64,000 bases of DNA from CAVUCE01 sp963739985 (GCA_963739985.1 CAVUCE010000021.1:62001-126000), one strand, 5' to 3'; positions 45,456 to 54,966 are shown, counted from the first letter of the stretch. Numbers and translations: made by a program. Notes: a model not told the origin generated them from the sequence alone.

Positions 45456-46997
45456 ATGAATAATAAACAAATTTCACGGGAAATAAATGTTTTTAATGAA
45501 CGGATTCCACCTGAGGAAGGTAATTTGGTTGGTTATGGTGCGCTAATTAGTTTTCTTAAATTATCAGTTCCTTTACCAAATCAGCTTTCACTTATTAGTA
45601 AAAAACATAAAAAATATTCAAATGAAGGTTGGAACGTATTCACACCCAAATATCAACCCAACGAAACAATTTTCGATCATCTTGTTTTTGCTTTAAAGTA
45701 CGAAGGCATAAATTTAATCGTATTTAAAAAATTGTTTGAGAAACTTAAACCCTCTGCAATAGAAGAGTGGATAAAACAAGAACCGTTAAGTTTATATTGT
45801 CGTAAAATATGGTTTCTATACGAATGGTTGATGGAAAAAAAAATAGCAATAGATGATTTGTTGAAAGGGAATTATATTCTTCTTGTTGATGAAAAATTGC
45901 AATACGGAGCAGGTAGAAGTATAAACTCAAAGCGCCATCGTATTAAAAATAATATGCCCGGTACTGTGAAGTTTTGTCCAATGATTCGTAAATCCTCAAA
46001 ATTAAATACTTATATAAATCAGAATCTAAAAGAGGAAACAACAACATTAATTAGAAAAATACACAAAGATGTATTATTGAGAACTTCGGCTTTTTTATTA
46101 CTTAAAGACTCGAAAGCTTCATTTAGTATAGAAGGTGAAAATCCTACACACAACAGAGCATCAAGATGGGGACGTGCAATCAGCCAAGCAGGTATCAGAC
46201 CTTTGAGCAAAAATGAACTTTATCGGTTACAGCAAATTATTATTGATAGCAGCCGCTTTACAAAAATGGGATATCGAGAAGAAGGTGGTTTTATTGGTGA
46301 GCATGATCGATTGACAGGAGAACCGATACCGGAACATATTTCTGCAAAATGGCAAGACATAGAATCTTTAATGAATGGTCTGTTAAATTCTGCAAAAAAA
46401 CTTGAGGAATCTGATTTTCCCCCTGTTTTAACTGCTGCAAAAATAGCATTTGGATTTGTATATATACATCCATTTGTGGATGGAAATGGAAGGCTACATC
46501 GATACTTAATCCATCACATCCTTTCAACGATGAAATATTTACCTCAGGGATTTATTTTTCCTATATCAGCAGCAATGCTTGAAAAAATCGATGATTACAG
46601 AAGAATATTAGAGAATTATTCACATGCTTTATTGGATTTAATTAAATGGGAAAAAACAATTGATAATAATGTTGTAGTGTTAAATAATACAATTGATTTT
46701 TATAGGTATTTTGACGCAACGTCTCATGCAGAGTTCTTATTTGACTGTCTAGATTATACAATCAAAAAAATAATACCTGAGGAGGTTACATATCTTATAA
46801 ACTTTGACTCAATTAAAAATTGGCTAAGTGATCGTTTTCAAATGTCCGATAAAACTATATCATTATTAATTCGTTTCCTTGAACAGAATAATGGAATTCT
46901 ATCAAAACGAGCAAGGGAAAAAGAATTTATAAGTTTAACGGATTTAGAGGTTAAAGATATTGAAAGTTATTATTCTATGGTTATGAATAAATTGTAA
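45456..46997 (+). CDS. Fic family protein (AMPylase-like) with built-in inhibitory motif
   Basis: A 513-residue protein. The Fic motif HPFVDGNGRLHR begins at H338, complete for catalysis. The inhibitory helix motif SxxxE(G/N) is present as S222-FSI-E226-G227, N-terminal to the Fic core, which defines a class II enzyme. An N-terminal region of about 200 residues precedes it, and the C-terminal 90 residues (RFQMSDKTISLLIRFLEQNNGI) look like a winged helix. It should transfer AMP from ATP to a hydroxyl side chain of a target, held off by the glutamate until triggered. No antitoxin gene (FicA-like) is adjacent, in keeping with the internal inhibitor. No operon partner is clear. Confidence 0.92.
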   Translation: MNNKQISREINVFNERIPPEEGNLVGYGALISFLKLSVPLPNQLSLISKKHKKYSNEGWNVFTPKYQPNETIFDHLVFALKYEGINLIVFKKLFEKLKPSAIEEWIKQEPLSLYCRKIWFLYEWLMEKKIAIDDLLKGNYILLVDEKLQYGAGRSINSKRHRIKNNMPGTVKFCPMIRKSSKLNTYINQNLKEETTTLIRKIHKDVLLRTSAFLLLKDSKASFSIEGENPTHNRASRWGRAISQAGIRPLSKNELYRLQQIIIDSSRFTKMGYREEGGFIGEHDRLTGEPIPEHISAKWQDIESLMNGLLNSAKKLEESDFPPVLTAAKIAFGFVYIHPFVDGNGRLHRYLIHHILSTMKYLPQGFIFPISAAMLEKIDDYRRILENYSHALLDLIKWEKTIDNNVVVLNNTIDFYRYFDATSHAEFLFDCLDYTIKKIIPEEVTYLINFDSIKNWLSDRFQMSDKTISLLIRFLEQNNGILSKRAREKEFISLTDLEVKDIESYYSMVMNKL

Positions 46998-47063
46998 ATT
47001 TCAGCAGTAATTGTTTTTCATTACCATTTTTCAATTCTAAGTGAATTAAAATTGGCTCCTAAA

Positions 47064-47606
47064 ATGAATAGCTTAAACAAACTTACTTTCAAATTATTAA
47101 CTCCCGAAACATGGAAAGATTTTGAAAATCTTTTTGGTGAACGTGGAGCTTGCGCAGGCTGCTGGTGTATGTGGTGGAAACTAAAGCGTTCCCAATTTGA
47201 TAAACAAAAAGGCGCGGCAAATAAAAAAGCACAAAAGAAAATTGTATCATCCGGAATAACTCCGGGAATAATAGCATATATTGATAGAAACCCTGCTGGC
47301 TGGTGTGCAATTGAACCCCGTGAAGCATATCCTGTTTTAGAAAACTCAAGAATATTAAAAAGGTTGGATGATCAACCGGTTTGGTCGGTTACTTGTTTCT
47401 TTGTTGATAAGAAGTTTAGGAGAAAAGGAATTTCTATTGAACTGCTTAAAGAAGCTGTGAAATTTGCAAAGAAAAACAAAGCTAAAATTATTGAGGGTTA
47501 CCCGGTAGAACCGGAGAAAGAAAAGGCACCTGATACCTTTGTTTATCATGGTTTGGCATCGGCTTTTTTGAAAGCTGGCTTTAAAAGAAGTTTTAAGAAG
47601 ATCTGA
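47064..47606 (+). CDS. GNAT N-acetyltransferase with CxGCWCMWW motif
   Basis: A 180-residue acetyltransferase. The N-terminus has ACAGCWCMWWKLKRSQF, a cysteine/tryptophan-rich signature of one uncharacterised GNAT subfamily, and the core has WSVTCFFVDKKFRRKGISIELLKEAV with the acetyl-CoA loop RRKGIS. The end YHGLASAFLKAGFKRSFK is also typical. The ATG at 47064 is preferred to an upstream TTG. The substrate is unknown. Confidence 0.85.
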   Translation: MNSLNKLTFKLLTPETWKDFENLFGERGACAGCWCMWWKLKRSQFDKQKGAANKKAQKKIVSSGITPGIIAYIDRNPAGWCAIEPREAYPVLENSRILKRLDDQPVWSVTCFFVDKKFRRKGISIELLKEAVKFAKKNKAKIIEGYPVEPEKEKAPDTFVYHGLASAFLKAGFKRSFKKI

Positions 47607-47811
47607 AACAAGACCGATTATGCGTTACCGTATTAAATAAATTTATTGGTCCAGCCGGATATTTTGTATAATTCTCCATATTAGGTGTAGTTATTAATAA
47701 TGTATACTTTCGGTAGATTTATATTATATTAGAAGGCTATAAGTTTATAATTTATAAAGCGGATAAACCACAAATAACCTTTAAGAATTAGAAAAATTAA
47801 TCGGAGGGAAA

Positions 47812-48336
47812 ATGATTAAGTCTGGAAATCTACGGCTATTTTTTAACAAAACGCTAACAATAACCGGTGTATTTTTAATGCTTTTTGTTTTTGGTTGTCA
47901 ACAGCAAAAAAGTGAAAAGCCTTCAGATAATAACACACAAGAAACACCGCAACAAACAGAACCAAAAGTTAACAATGATACTGTCAAATCAACGCAGCCT
48001 GTTATTGAAGAACAACAGCCAAAGGTAGAATCGATTGATTTGACCGGTAAATGGACAGGAATCCTGGATAGCAGAGCAACGGTTCTTCAAATTACTAAAC
48101 AAACAGGTAACGAGTTTAGCGGAAAAATTACTATAAGCTATAAAAAACCATTACATCAAGAAGTAACCGGAAAATTTGATCCCGACAAACTAACTTTTAC
48201 AATGACCGATCAACTGCATAGCAAGTTTATGGGAAAATATAGCGGATCTTTATCGGCTGATAAAAGTGAGATGAAAGGTACTTTTACGGTTAATTATACA
48301 AAGAAAAATTACAGTTTTAAATTGAATAAAAAATAA
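47812..48336 (+). CDS. Hypothetical lipoprotein
   Basis: A 174-residue protein with a lipoprotein signal: a hydrophobic segment ending LLFVFGC, lipid-carrying Cys near residue 29. A Gln/Pro/Thr-rich linker (about 30-80) leads to a small beta-barrel-like domain (LTGKWTGILDSRATVLQITK ... FKLNKK) that resembles lipocalin-like or CHAP-independent DUF domains. I cannot assign a family. A GGAGGG site precedes the ATG. It is 20 nt upstream of the PEGA lipoprotein gene, so the two form a unit. Confidence 0.75.
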   Translation: MIKSGNLRLFFNKTLTITGVFLMLFVFGCQQQKSEKPSDNNTQETPQQTEPKVNNDTVKSTQPVIEEQQPKVESIDLTGKWTGILDSRATVLQITKQTGNEFSGKITISYKKPLHQEVTGKFDPDKLTFTMTDQLHSKFMGKYSGSLSADKSEMKGTFTVNYTKKNYSFKLNKK

Positions 48337-48356
48337 GAATAAAAAGGGAATATTTT

Positions 48357-49139
48357 ATGAAAAAAATCTTTTATGCTGCTTCTATTGTCTTAGTTACATT
48401 TATATTAAGTTCATGTACGAACACCACAGATAATCCGGTAAATTCTTCGCCCACAACAGGAGGAGTTTGGGTAATGTCAACTCCACAAGGAGCGCAAATT
48501 TGGGTTGATGGAAACAACTCAAATAAAACTACTAATGACAGTGTTACAGCATTAAGTACAGGTTCGCACGATGTTACTTTAAAATTAAGCGGTTATAGAG
48601 ACACAACTGTAAGCGTAAATGTAACAGCAGGCGTTAATCTACAAATAAACGTTGTCTTAACATCCACTTTATCAACAAAAGCTTTCGGGCCTGTTCAAAT
48701 TTATGAGATAACCGGTACAACAGCATCTCAACCCAGCGGAATAATTTTAAAGAACGGAACTGCTTCAGGAATTGGAAGTTCGGCTCCAAACAGAGATTCG
48801 GTTGACATGTTTTATTACTCAAATAGCAATAGCACAGAGTATGATGTAAGAAGCGCTGATTTAGCTTCAAGTTTATCAAGAGCTACTTTCTTTTATCAAG
48901 GGAGTTCCGCTAATATTTATGACGGTGTTAGCTCACCTGCAAAAGACGCTAGCTGGACTAAAAAAATAAGTGATACTGTAACAACAAAATATTATTTTGT
49001 TTTAGATCAGGATAATCATTATTCAAAATTAAAAATTGATTCTTACGGCGGTGGTTCAGGTCCCGGTGATCCGGCTTGGGTTAAAGTTGTCTGGATTTAT
49101 AATAATAAAGCGGCTGATTATAGATTCCCGACAAAATAA
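48357..49139 (+). CDS. PEGA-domain lipoprotein
   Basis: A 260-residue lipoprotein: signal and lipobox ILSSC (Cys 20), then a PEGA domain (VWVMSTPQGAQIWVDGNNSN ... LSTGSHDVTLKLSGYRDTTV, about 36-90). PEGA domains are surface-layer or cell-wall associated beta domains of unknown chemistry. The remaining 150 residues form a separate domain without recognisable motif (FYYSNSNSTEYDVRSADL ...). It is co-directional with the preceding lipoprotein and ends at a bidirectional terminator. Confidence 0.82.
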   Translation: MKKIFYAASIVLVTFILSSCTNTTDNPVNSSPTTGGVWVMSTPQGAQIWVDGNNSNKTTNDSVTALSTGSHDVTLKLSGYRDTTVSVNVTAGVNLQINVVLTSTLSTKAFGPVQIYEITGTTASQPSGIILKNGTASGIGSSAPNRDSVDMFYYSNSNSTEYDVRSADLASSLSRATFFYQGSSANIYDGVSSPAKDASWTKKISDTVTTKYYFVLDQDNHYSKLKIDSYGGGSGPGDPAWVKVVWIYNNKAADYRFPTK

Positions 49140-49163
49140 GTTTTTAAACGAACTTTAAAAAAC

Positions 49164-49197
49164 AAAAAGCCGTGATTATAACATCACGGCTTTTTTT
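49164..49197. terminator. Bidirectional terminator
   Basis: A 13-bp perfect stem AAAAAGCCGTGAT/ATCACGGCTTTTT with a 6-nt loop lies between the convergent PEGA and aspS genes. A-run on one side and T-run on the other allow use from both strands. Confidence 0.92.
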
Positions 49198-49216
49198 ATA
49201 AATATGTTCCAGGTGC

Positions 49217-50983
49217 TTATCTTACTTTAATATGCAATTCTTTCAATTGTTCATCGCTTACTAAAGAAGGAGCATCATCCATCAAAGAAATTGCGCTTGC
49301 AGTTTTAGGGAATGCGATAACTTCTCTGATAGAATTTTCGCCGGCAAAAATCATTGCCATTCTATCGAAGCCAAATGCAATTCCGCCGTGTGGGGGAGCG
49401 CCATATTTGAAAGCATTCATTAAAAATCCAAACTTAGATTCTGCTTCTTCGTCTGAAATTCCTAAAGCTTTAAACATTTTAGATTGTAAATCTGAATTAT
49501 GAATTCTTATACTACCGCCGGCAATTTCGCTACCGTTTAATACCAAATCGTAAGCGCGTGCTTTAACTCTTCCCGGATCTGATTCCATAAATTCAACGTC
49601 TTCTAATCTTGGAGAAGTAAACGGATGATGCATTGCGTAATAACGGCGTGTATGTTCATCCCACTCGAACAGCGGGAAGTCGGTTACCCAAAGTAATTTT
49701 GGTTTGGCATCTTTTTTAATAAGTTCCAAACGCTTAGCCATTTCTAATCTTAAAGAACCCATAATTGAAAGTGCTTTAAGTTTCGGTCCGGAAAGAATAA
49801 ATAATAAATCGCCCGGTTTTGCGCCGAGAGTTGAAACTAAATTTTTCTTTTCTTCTTCCGATAAAAATTTAGCGATTGGTGCTTCAAGATCATTTTCCTT
49901 TACGCGCATCCAAATTAATCCGCCGGCGCCGAGTTTTTTTACAAAATCGGTAAGAACATCTAATTGATTTCTTGTATAATCTCCGCATCCGGGAGCCACC
50001 ATTCCGGTAATAATTCCGGTATTCTTAATTTGATCCTGGAAAACTTTGAATGAAGTATTTTCAAAAACATGATTTAAAGTAGTCATCTCAAGATCGAATC
50101 TTAAATCTGGTTTATCACTTCCGTATTTTTCCATCGCTTCATCAAAAGGCAAGCGGGGAATAGGCAATTCCAAATCTCTGTTCCAAACTTCCTTAAACAA
50201 AACTTTCATCAAACCTTCAACTATTTCAAAAATATTTTCCTGGTCGATGAAAGACATTTCAACGTCTATCTGTGTAAACTCGGGTTGTCTGTCGGCTCTA
50301 AGATCTTCATCTCTAAAACATTTTACTATTTGAAAATACCTATCTAAGCCCGAAACCATTAACAATTGTTTATACTGCTGTGGTGATTGCGGTAGAGCGT
50401 AAAATTTACCTTTGTGAAGTCTGCTTGGGACAAGATAATCCCGAGCGCCTTCCGGCGTGCTTTTCATAAGAACCGGAGTTTCAACTTCAACGAAACTATT
50501 TTCATCAAAATATTTGCGCGCAAGCTGATACATTTTGTGACGCATTAACATATTGTTTTGAAGTTTTGTGCGTCTCAAATCAAGGTAACGATACTTTAGT
50601 CTTACATCTTCACTTGTATCAACATCATCTTTTATAGGAAACGGAGGAGTTTTGGCTTCGTTAAGAATAACGAGTTTATCAACCATTACATCAACCACTC
50701 CTGTATTTAAAGCAGGATTTTCAGTTCCGTCAGGTCTTTTACGAACCTTACCTTCAATAGAAATAACAAATTCGCTTCTTAAAGCGGCGGCTATATTATG
50801 AGCTTCTTTGTTAAAACCAGGTTCAAACACAACTTGTGTTATACCGTAACGATCTCTTAAATCTATAAATATTAAACCACCTAAATCACGCCGTGTGTCA
50901 ACCCAACCGTTTAACACAACATGTTCGTCGATGTTCTTTTCTCTTAATTCTCCGCAATTCTGAGTTCTTGTCTTAAATAGCAT
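49217..50983 (-). CDS. aspS: Aspartate--tRNA ligase
   Basis: A 588-residue class II synthetase of bacterial type. An N-terminal OB-fold anticodon-binding domain (VVLNGWVDTRRDLGGLIFIDLRDRYG) leads to motif 1 region (YFDENSFVEVETPVLMKSTPEGARDYLVPSR). Motif 2 (YFQIVKCFRDEDLRADRQPEFTQID) and motif 3 (GIAFGFDRMAMIFAG) follow, with the bacterial GAD insertion (about 285-420) between 2 and 3. It charges tRNA-Asp; whether it also acts on tRNA-Asn cannot be told. No oddities. Confidence 0.97.
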   Translation of the reverse strand: MLFKTRTQNCGELREKNIDEHVVLNGWVDTRRDLGGLIFIDLRDRYGITQVVFEPGFNKEAHNIAAALRSEFVISIEGKVRKRPDGTENPALNTGVVDVMVDKLVILNEAKTPPFPIKDDVDTSEDVRLKYRYLDLRRTKLQNNMLMRHKMYQLARKYFDENSFVEVETPVLMKSTPEGARDYLVPSRLHKGKFYALPQSPQQYKQLLMVSGLDRYFQIVKCFRDEDLRADRQPEFTQIDVEMSFIDQENIFEIVEGLMKVLFKEVWNRDLELPIPRLPFDEAMEKYGSDKPDLRFDLEMTTLNHVFENTSFKVFQDQIKNTGIITGMVAPGCGDYTRNQLDVLTDFVKKLGAGGLIWMRVKENDLEAPIAKFLSEEEKKNLVSTLGAKPGDLLFILSGPKLKALSIMGSLRLEMAKRLELIKKDAKPKLLWVTDFPLFEWDEHTRRYYAMHHPFTSPRLEDVEFMESDPGRVKARAYDLVLNGSEIAGGSIRIHNSDLQSKMFKALGISDEEAESKFGFLMNAFKYGAPPHGGIAFGFDRMAMIFAGENSIREVIAFPKTASAISLMDDAPSLVSDEQLKELHIKVR

Positions 50984-51148
50984 ATCGTCTTACCGATCTC
51001 CAAAATTTAAATTTATGAACGATAAAAATAATCAAATATATAAGGCTAAACAAATAAATTTCTTTTCTCTTTAACCACTAAATGTATAAATATTCAAATA
51101 TAGGTTCTCTTTAAAAAAATATCTGCTATTAAATCCATAGGAATTTTA

Positions 51149-51307
51149 ATGCTGATTTTATCTGTGTCATTAACATCTGCTAATGTCCAAAGCAAAATGA
51201 TCCATAAAAAAGAGGGAACAATGGTGGAAATACCGGATGTAATTTCCAGCAATGGAGTTACATTTGTGATTAACAAAGTCCTTGTGCCAATGGCAAAGAG
51301 GGACTAA
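51149..51307 (+). pseudogene. Fasciclin-domain fragment
   Basis: A 52-codon frame starting with a short hydrophobic stretch (MLILSVSLTSANVQS) and ending in EIPDVISSNGVTFVINKVLVP, the conserved C-terminal block of fasciclin (FAS1) domains. The rest of the domain, about 100 residues, is missing between the two parts. It may be what remains after an internal deletion in a secreted fasciclin gene. Too short to be functional as a FAS1 domain. Confidence 0.45.
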
Positions 51308-51449
51308 TCTGCATAATCATTCATCTCCTGGATGATCTAAGCTTCGGTTTTACTTGAAAAATTAGTGTCTCCGGGGCTAACTCTTTTTGCCTAAATGCTT
51401 AAATAGTGTTATAATTAAGTTTATTACAAATTGAACAATTAGGTGAATT

Positions 51450-52754
51450 ATGAACACTGTAGAGCTTATCAGAAAAAAACGCGACGGCGGAATTCTGAAC
51501 AATGACGAAATTTCGTTTCTAATTAATTCTTACACAAAAAATAAAATTCCCGATTATCAATTCTCTTCATTATTGATGGCAATGTTTCTTAAAGGAATGA
51601 ATACTGATGAAACCGCTGCTTTAACTGAAGCAATGTTATATAGCGGAAAAGTTATAAATCTTAATTCTATTAAAGGAACAAAGGTAGATAAGCATTCAAC
51701 AGGTGGGGTTGGAGATAAAACATCACTTATACTCGCACCAATTGTCGCAGCCGCCGGAGTTAACGTCCCGATGATTTCCGGAAGAGGTTTGGGGCATACA
51801 GGCGGAACGCTAGATAAACTGGAATCAATACCCGGATTTAAAACAGATTTGAACTTAGCCTCTTATAAAAGAGTTATAAAAAAGTGTGGAGCAGTTTTAA
51901 TCGGACAAACAAAAGACATTGCACCGGCAGATAAGTTAATTTATTCACTCAGAGATGTAACCGCCACAGTCGAATCTATTCCACTTATAACCGCAAGTAT
52001 AATGAGTAAAAAATTAGCGGAAGGAATTGACGGACTTGTCCTTGATGTGAAAACCGGAAGCGGCGCATTTATGAAAAATCAAAAAGACGCAATTAAACTT
52101 GCTCAATCTTTGATAAACACCGCAAAAGCATTTGATAAAAAAGTGATTGCATTCATTACCGATATGAATCAACCGCTTGGCAATTATATAGGTAATTGGT
52201 TGGAAGTTTATGAATCAATAAAAGTGCTGAATGGTGAATCAAAAGGCGATCTTCTTGATTTAAGTGTTACGCTTTCCGGAGCAATGATCTATTTGGGTGG
52301 GAAAGCATCTTCTATTGATGAAGGTAAAAAAATCTCTTTGGAATTAATTTCTAGCGGAAAAGCTTTTGATAAATTTACTGAGATTGTAAAGCTGCAAGGT
52401 GGAGATACAAAACTTATTGAGAACCCTGAGAAGTATCCTAAATCTAAATTTGTTAAAGAAGTTGTAGCCAAAAAAAGTGGGTATGTAAGCGAAATTAATA
52501 ATTATGGAATAGGAATGTGCGCGTTAGAACTTGGCGCGGGAAGAATGACCAAAGAAGATAAAATTGATCCGAAAGCGGGAATAGTTTTTAATATTAAAAT
52601 CGGAGATTACGTTAAGAAAGGTGATCTAATCGCCATACTGTGCGCTGCTTCTAAGCAAAAAGTTGAGAATGTGTCGAAAAACCTTTATAATACTATTGTA
52701 TGGAGTGGACAAAGAGTCAGACGTCCGCAACTTATAAAAAAAATACTTCAATAA
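51450..52754 (+). CDS. Pyrimidine-nucleoside (thymidine) phosphorylase
   Basis: A 434-residue enzyme that splits thymidine and uridine with phosphate. The signature is unmistakable: KVDKHSTGGVGDKTSLILAP (phosphate/His site), MISGRGLGHTGGTLDKLESIPGF, and LRDVTATVESIPLITASIMSKKLAEG. The C-terminal domain ends with GIVFNIKIGDYVKKGDLIA. Length and motifs fit either Pdp or DeoA; the substrate range cannot be decided. It is followed at 10 nt by a ferritin-like gene, likely co-transcribed. Confidence 0.93.
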   Translation: MNTVELIRKKRDGGILNNDEISFLINSYTKNKIPDYQFSSLLMAMFLKGMNTDETAALTEAMLYSGKVINLNSIKGTKVDKHSTGGVGDKTSLILAPIVAAAGVNVPMISGRGLGHTGGTLDKLESIPGFKTDLNLASYKRVIKKCGAVLIGQTKDIAPADKLIYSLRDVTATVESIPLITASIMSKKLAEGIDGLVLDVKTGSGAFMKNQKDAIKLAQSLINTAKAFDKKVIAFITDMNQPLGNYIGNWLEVYESIKVLNGESKGDLLDLSVTLSGAMIYLGGKASSIDEGKKISLELISSGKAFDKFTEIVKLQGGDTKLIENPEKYPKSKFVKEVVAKKSGYVSEINNYGIGMCALELGAGRMTKEDKIDPKAGIVFNIKIGDYVKKGDLIAILCAASKQKVENVSKNLYNTIVWSGQRVRRPQLIKKILQ

Positions 52755-52764
52755 GGGAGGAACA

Positions 52765-53217
52765 ATGGAAAAGAGACAAGATATAATTGATAATTTAATT
52801 AAAAGTTACTGGATGGAAATAGAAACAATAACGAACTACTTATCTAATTCTGTAAACTTAGACGGCGTTAGAGCCGAAGAAATCAAAAAATCTTTGGCGG
52901 CTGATATTGCCGAAGAAATGACCCACGCACAATCTTTAGCAAGAAGAATCAAGGAAATCGGAGGATTAGTTCCCGGTTCCGCGGATTTTAAGGTTAGCCA
53001 AAAATCATTACAAACTAAAGAAGATACAACTGATGTTGTTTCCGTAATTAAAGGTGTAATTGATGCTGAAGAAGGTGCTATTGAACAGTATAATAAAATT
53101 ATCAAATTATGCGATGGTGTTGATTATGTAACACAGGATATGTGTATTACACTTCTTGGGCAGGAAGAATCGCACAGAATTGAATTTGTTGGATATTTAA
53201 AAGAATATACTAACTAA
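52765..53217 (+). CDS. Ferritin-like domain protein
   Basis: A 150-residue four-helix protein. The helix-wise di-iron ligands appear as E18 and E20 (MEIETITNYL), EEMTHAQ (E51, H54), DAEEGAIEQY (E91-E92) and GQEESHRIEF (E131 and H134). It resembles bacterioferritin/DNA-protection proteins and could store iron or detoxify peroxide. A strong GGGAGGA site precedes the ATG 10 nt after the phosphorylase stop. Confidence 0.82.
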   Translation: MEKRQDIIDNLIKSYWMEIETITNYLSNSVNLDGVRAEEIKKSLAADIAEEMTHAQSLARRIKEIGGLVPGSADFKVSQKSLQTKEDTTDVVSVIKGVIDAEEGAIEQYNKIIKLCDGVDYVTQDMCITLLGQEESHRIEFVGYLKEYTN

Positions 53218-53232
53218 TTAATTTATCATATA

Positions 53233-53285
53233 AGGCTGTTCTAAGATTTATAAAATTATTTTATTTTGGAACGGCCTATTTTTTT
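53233..53285 (+). terminator. Intrinsic terminator
   Basis: AGGCTGTTC pairs with GAACGGCCT (one internal T/G offset) around a 26-nt AT-rich loop, and ATTTTTTTATTT follows. It ends the phosphorylase/ferritin unit. Confidence 0.75.
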
Positions 53286-53411
53286 ATTTAAACTTTCATA
53301 TTGCTCCTTTCAATACTACACTTCGGAAAAAAGGAATTCGAATAAAGTCTTTAGGGGAGACTAACGATTTAGAATTTTCATAATTTCATAAAAAACTAAA
53401 AGGGTACGGAG

Positions 53412-54281
53412 ATGTTATTCATTATAGCGCTGTTGGCTGCTATTGTATCGGCGGTTGTATATTTTGGTACAAAAAAGAAAGTTAATAAATCTGAATCATT
53501 ATTTGCTGTAGCGGGATTTTTTATAGCAATATTTATTGCGGTAATGCAATGCTTCACAATTATTCCTGCCGGACATGTTGGAGTAATTGATTTTTTCGGA
53601 AACGTAAGCGATACTACTTTAAAACCGGGTGTAAATGTTGTAAACCCGATGGCAAACGTAGTAAAATTCGATGCAAGGACTCAAGAAGTTAAAGAAGTGA
53701 TGGCGGTTCCTTCAAAAGAAGGTCTAAGTATTGAGCTCGAAATAAGTTTGTTGTTTAGTCTAAGTTTTGAAAACGCGAACAAAATTTATAAAACAGTGGG
53801 AGAAGATTATCTTGAAAAAATATTGCTTCCACAATTTAGATCGGTAGTACGCGGTGTAACGGCAAGCTACGATGCAAAGGCTCTCTATACTTCTGAACGT
53901 GAACAATTATCAAAACACATTGAAGAGGAATTATCTAAATTAGTTTCACCAAGAGGCATAACACTTGAAGCTGCACCTTTAAGAAAAATAACTTTGCCCG
54001 CCGGTTTAACTGCTTCTATTGAAGAAAAACTAAAAGCAGAACAAGAAAGTCAGAGAATGCAATTTGTATTGCAGAGAGAAACGCAAGAAGCAGAAAGAAA
54101 GCGAATAGAAGCAAAAGGTATTTCCGATTTCCAAAATATAGTATCCAAAGGAATAAGCGAACAGCTTCTTAAGTGGAAGGGAATTGAAGCAACAGAAAAA
54201 TTATCAGTTTCACAAAATGCTAAAGTAATTATCATCGGTGCAGGTAAAGAAGGTTTGCCGGTGATTTTGGGGAATAATTAG
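53412..54281 (+). CDS. SPFH/Band 7 (prohibitin-like) membrane protein
   Basis: A 289-residue protein. Two hydrophobic N-terminal stretches (LFIIALLAAIVSAVVYF and LFAVAGFFIAIFIAVMQCF) precede the SPFH domain (about 48-210: IIPAGHVGVIDFFGNVSDTTLKPGVNVVNP ... YLEKILLPQFRSVVRGVTASYDAKALYTSERE), which is followed by a charged coiled-coil (KAEQESQRMQFVLQRETQEAERKRIEAKG). Such proteins organise membrane microdomains and regulate FtsH-like proteases. No NfeD partner is adjacent. Confidence 0.92.
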   Translation: MLFIIALLAAIVSAVVYFGTKKKVNKSESLFAVAGFFIAIFIAVMQCFTIIPAGHVGVIDFFGNVSDTTLKPGVNVVNPMANVVKFDARTQEVKEVMAVPSKEGLSIELEISLLFSLSFENANKIYKTVGEDYLEKILLPQFRSVVRGVTASYDAKALYTSEREQLSKHIEEELSKLVSPRGITLEAAPLRKITLPAGLTASIEEKLKAEQESQRMQFVLQRETQEAERKRIEAKGISDFQNIVSKGISEQLLKWKGIEATEKLSVSQNAKVIIIGAGKEGLPVILGNN

Positions 54282-54319
54282 TTATAGATGATAGCGTTAT
54301 ATTTCTCAGGAACTTTATG

Positions 54320-54461
54320 AACCCTCTCCTACCTCTCCCTTTCAAAGGGAGAGGATGATTTGCGAGCTTGTCAGTTTATTTTTATCCATTACTTTCACAA
54401 CAACAAAAATACTAGTCGTTTTTGCCCCTCGCTTTTTAAGAGAGGGGTTTGGGGTGAGTTC
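54320..54461. repeat. 142-bp direct repeat, left copy
   Basis: It starts AACCCTCTCCTACCTCTCCC and ends GGTTTGGGGTGAGTTC. It contains two hairpins, CCTCTCCCTTT/AAAGGGAGAGG with a one-base centre and CCCCTC.CTT/AAG.GAGGGG. Identical to 54967-55108 except for one base (T versus A in GTCAGTTTA/GTCAGTTAA). The two copies flank the DUF559 gene at equal orientation. Confidence 0.92.
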
Positions 54462-54488
54462 CCCAAAACTTGATGTTTACAACTTAAA

Positions 54489-54926
54489 ATGATAAACTTT
54501 AATAAGTTTAGAAGGCAGAATAATGTTAAAACGATCATGAGTTTGAATAGAGACTACAAACTGAGGGGCATCGCAAAGACAGCTTGCAGGGAGTTGAGAA
54601 AAAATTGTACTAAAGCGGAGAGAATTTTGTGGGAAGAGGTAAGGAAGCATAAATTAAACGGAGCTAAATTTTATAGACAATATCCAATATATTATGATAT
54701 AAATGGAAAGGAATCTTTTTTTATTGCCGATTTCTACAATCACAAAAATAAATTAGTAATTGAACTTGAAGGTACTATACACAAATATCGATTAAGACAA
54801 GATAGAGAAAGAACCGAAATACTAAATTTTCTTGGTATTAAAGTTTTAAGATTTCTTAACATTGAAATTGAACAGAATTTAGAATTAGTTTTAAATAAAA
54901 TTAGAGATAGTTTAAAAATTCAATAA
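54489..54926 (+). CDS. DUF559 (Vsr-like) endonuclease domain protein
   Basis: A 145-residue protein. TKAERILWEEVRKHKLNGAKFYRQYPI, FIADFYNHKNKLVIELEG and DRERTEILNFLGIKVLRFLN are the landmarks of DUF559, a PD-(D/E)xK/very-short-patch-repair-like nuclease fold; the core acidic residues D (FIADF) and E (VIELEG) are in place. The ATG at 54537 is an alternative start closer to the family's usual beginning. The gene is bracketed by direct repeats 28 nt upstream and 40 nt downstream, and its target and role are unknown. Confidence 0.88.
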   Translation: MINFNKFRRQNNVKTIMSLNRDYKLRGIAKTACRELRKNCTKAERILWEEVRKHKLNGAKFYRQYPIYYDINGKESFFIADFYNHKNKLVIELEGTIHKYRLRQDRERTEILNFLGIKVLRFLNIEIEQNLELVLNKIRDSLKIQ

Positions 54927-54966
54927 TCCGATTTAACAAATAAAATTGAGCTAACAGCGAAGGCTC

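Noticed and set aside
51094..51276. 60-codon open frame on the minus strand
   Set aside because: It is the antisense of the fasciclin fragment, whose plus-strand translation gives a recognisable motif.
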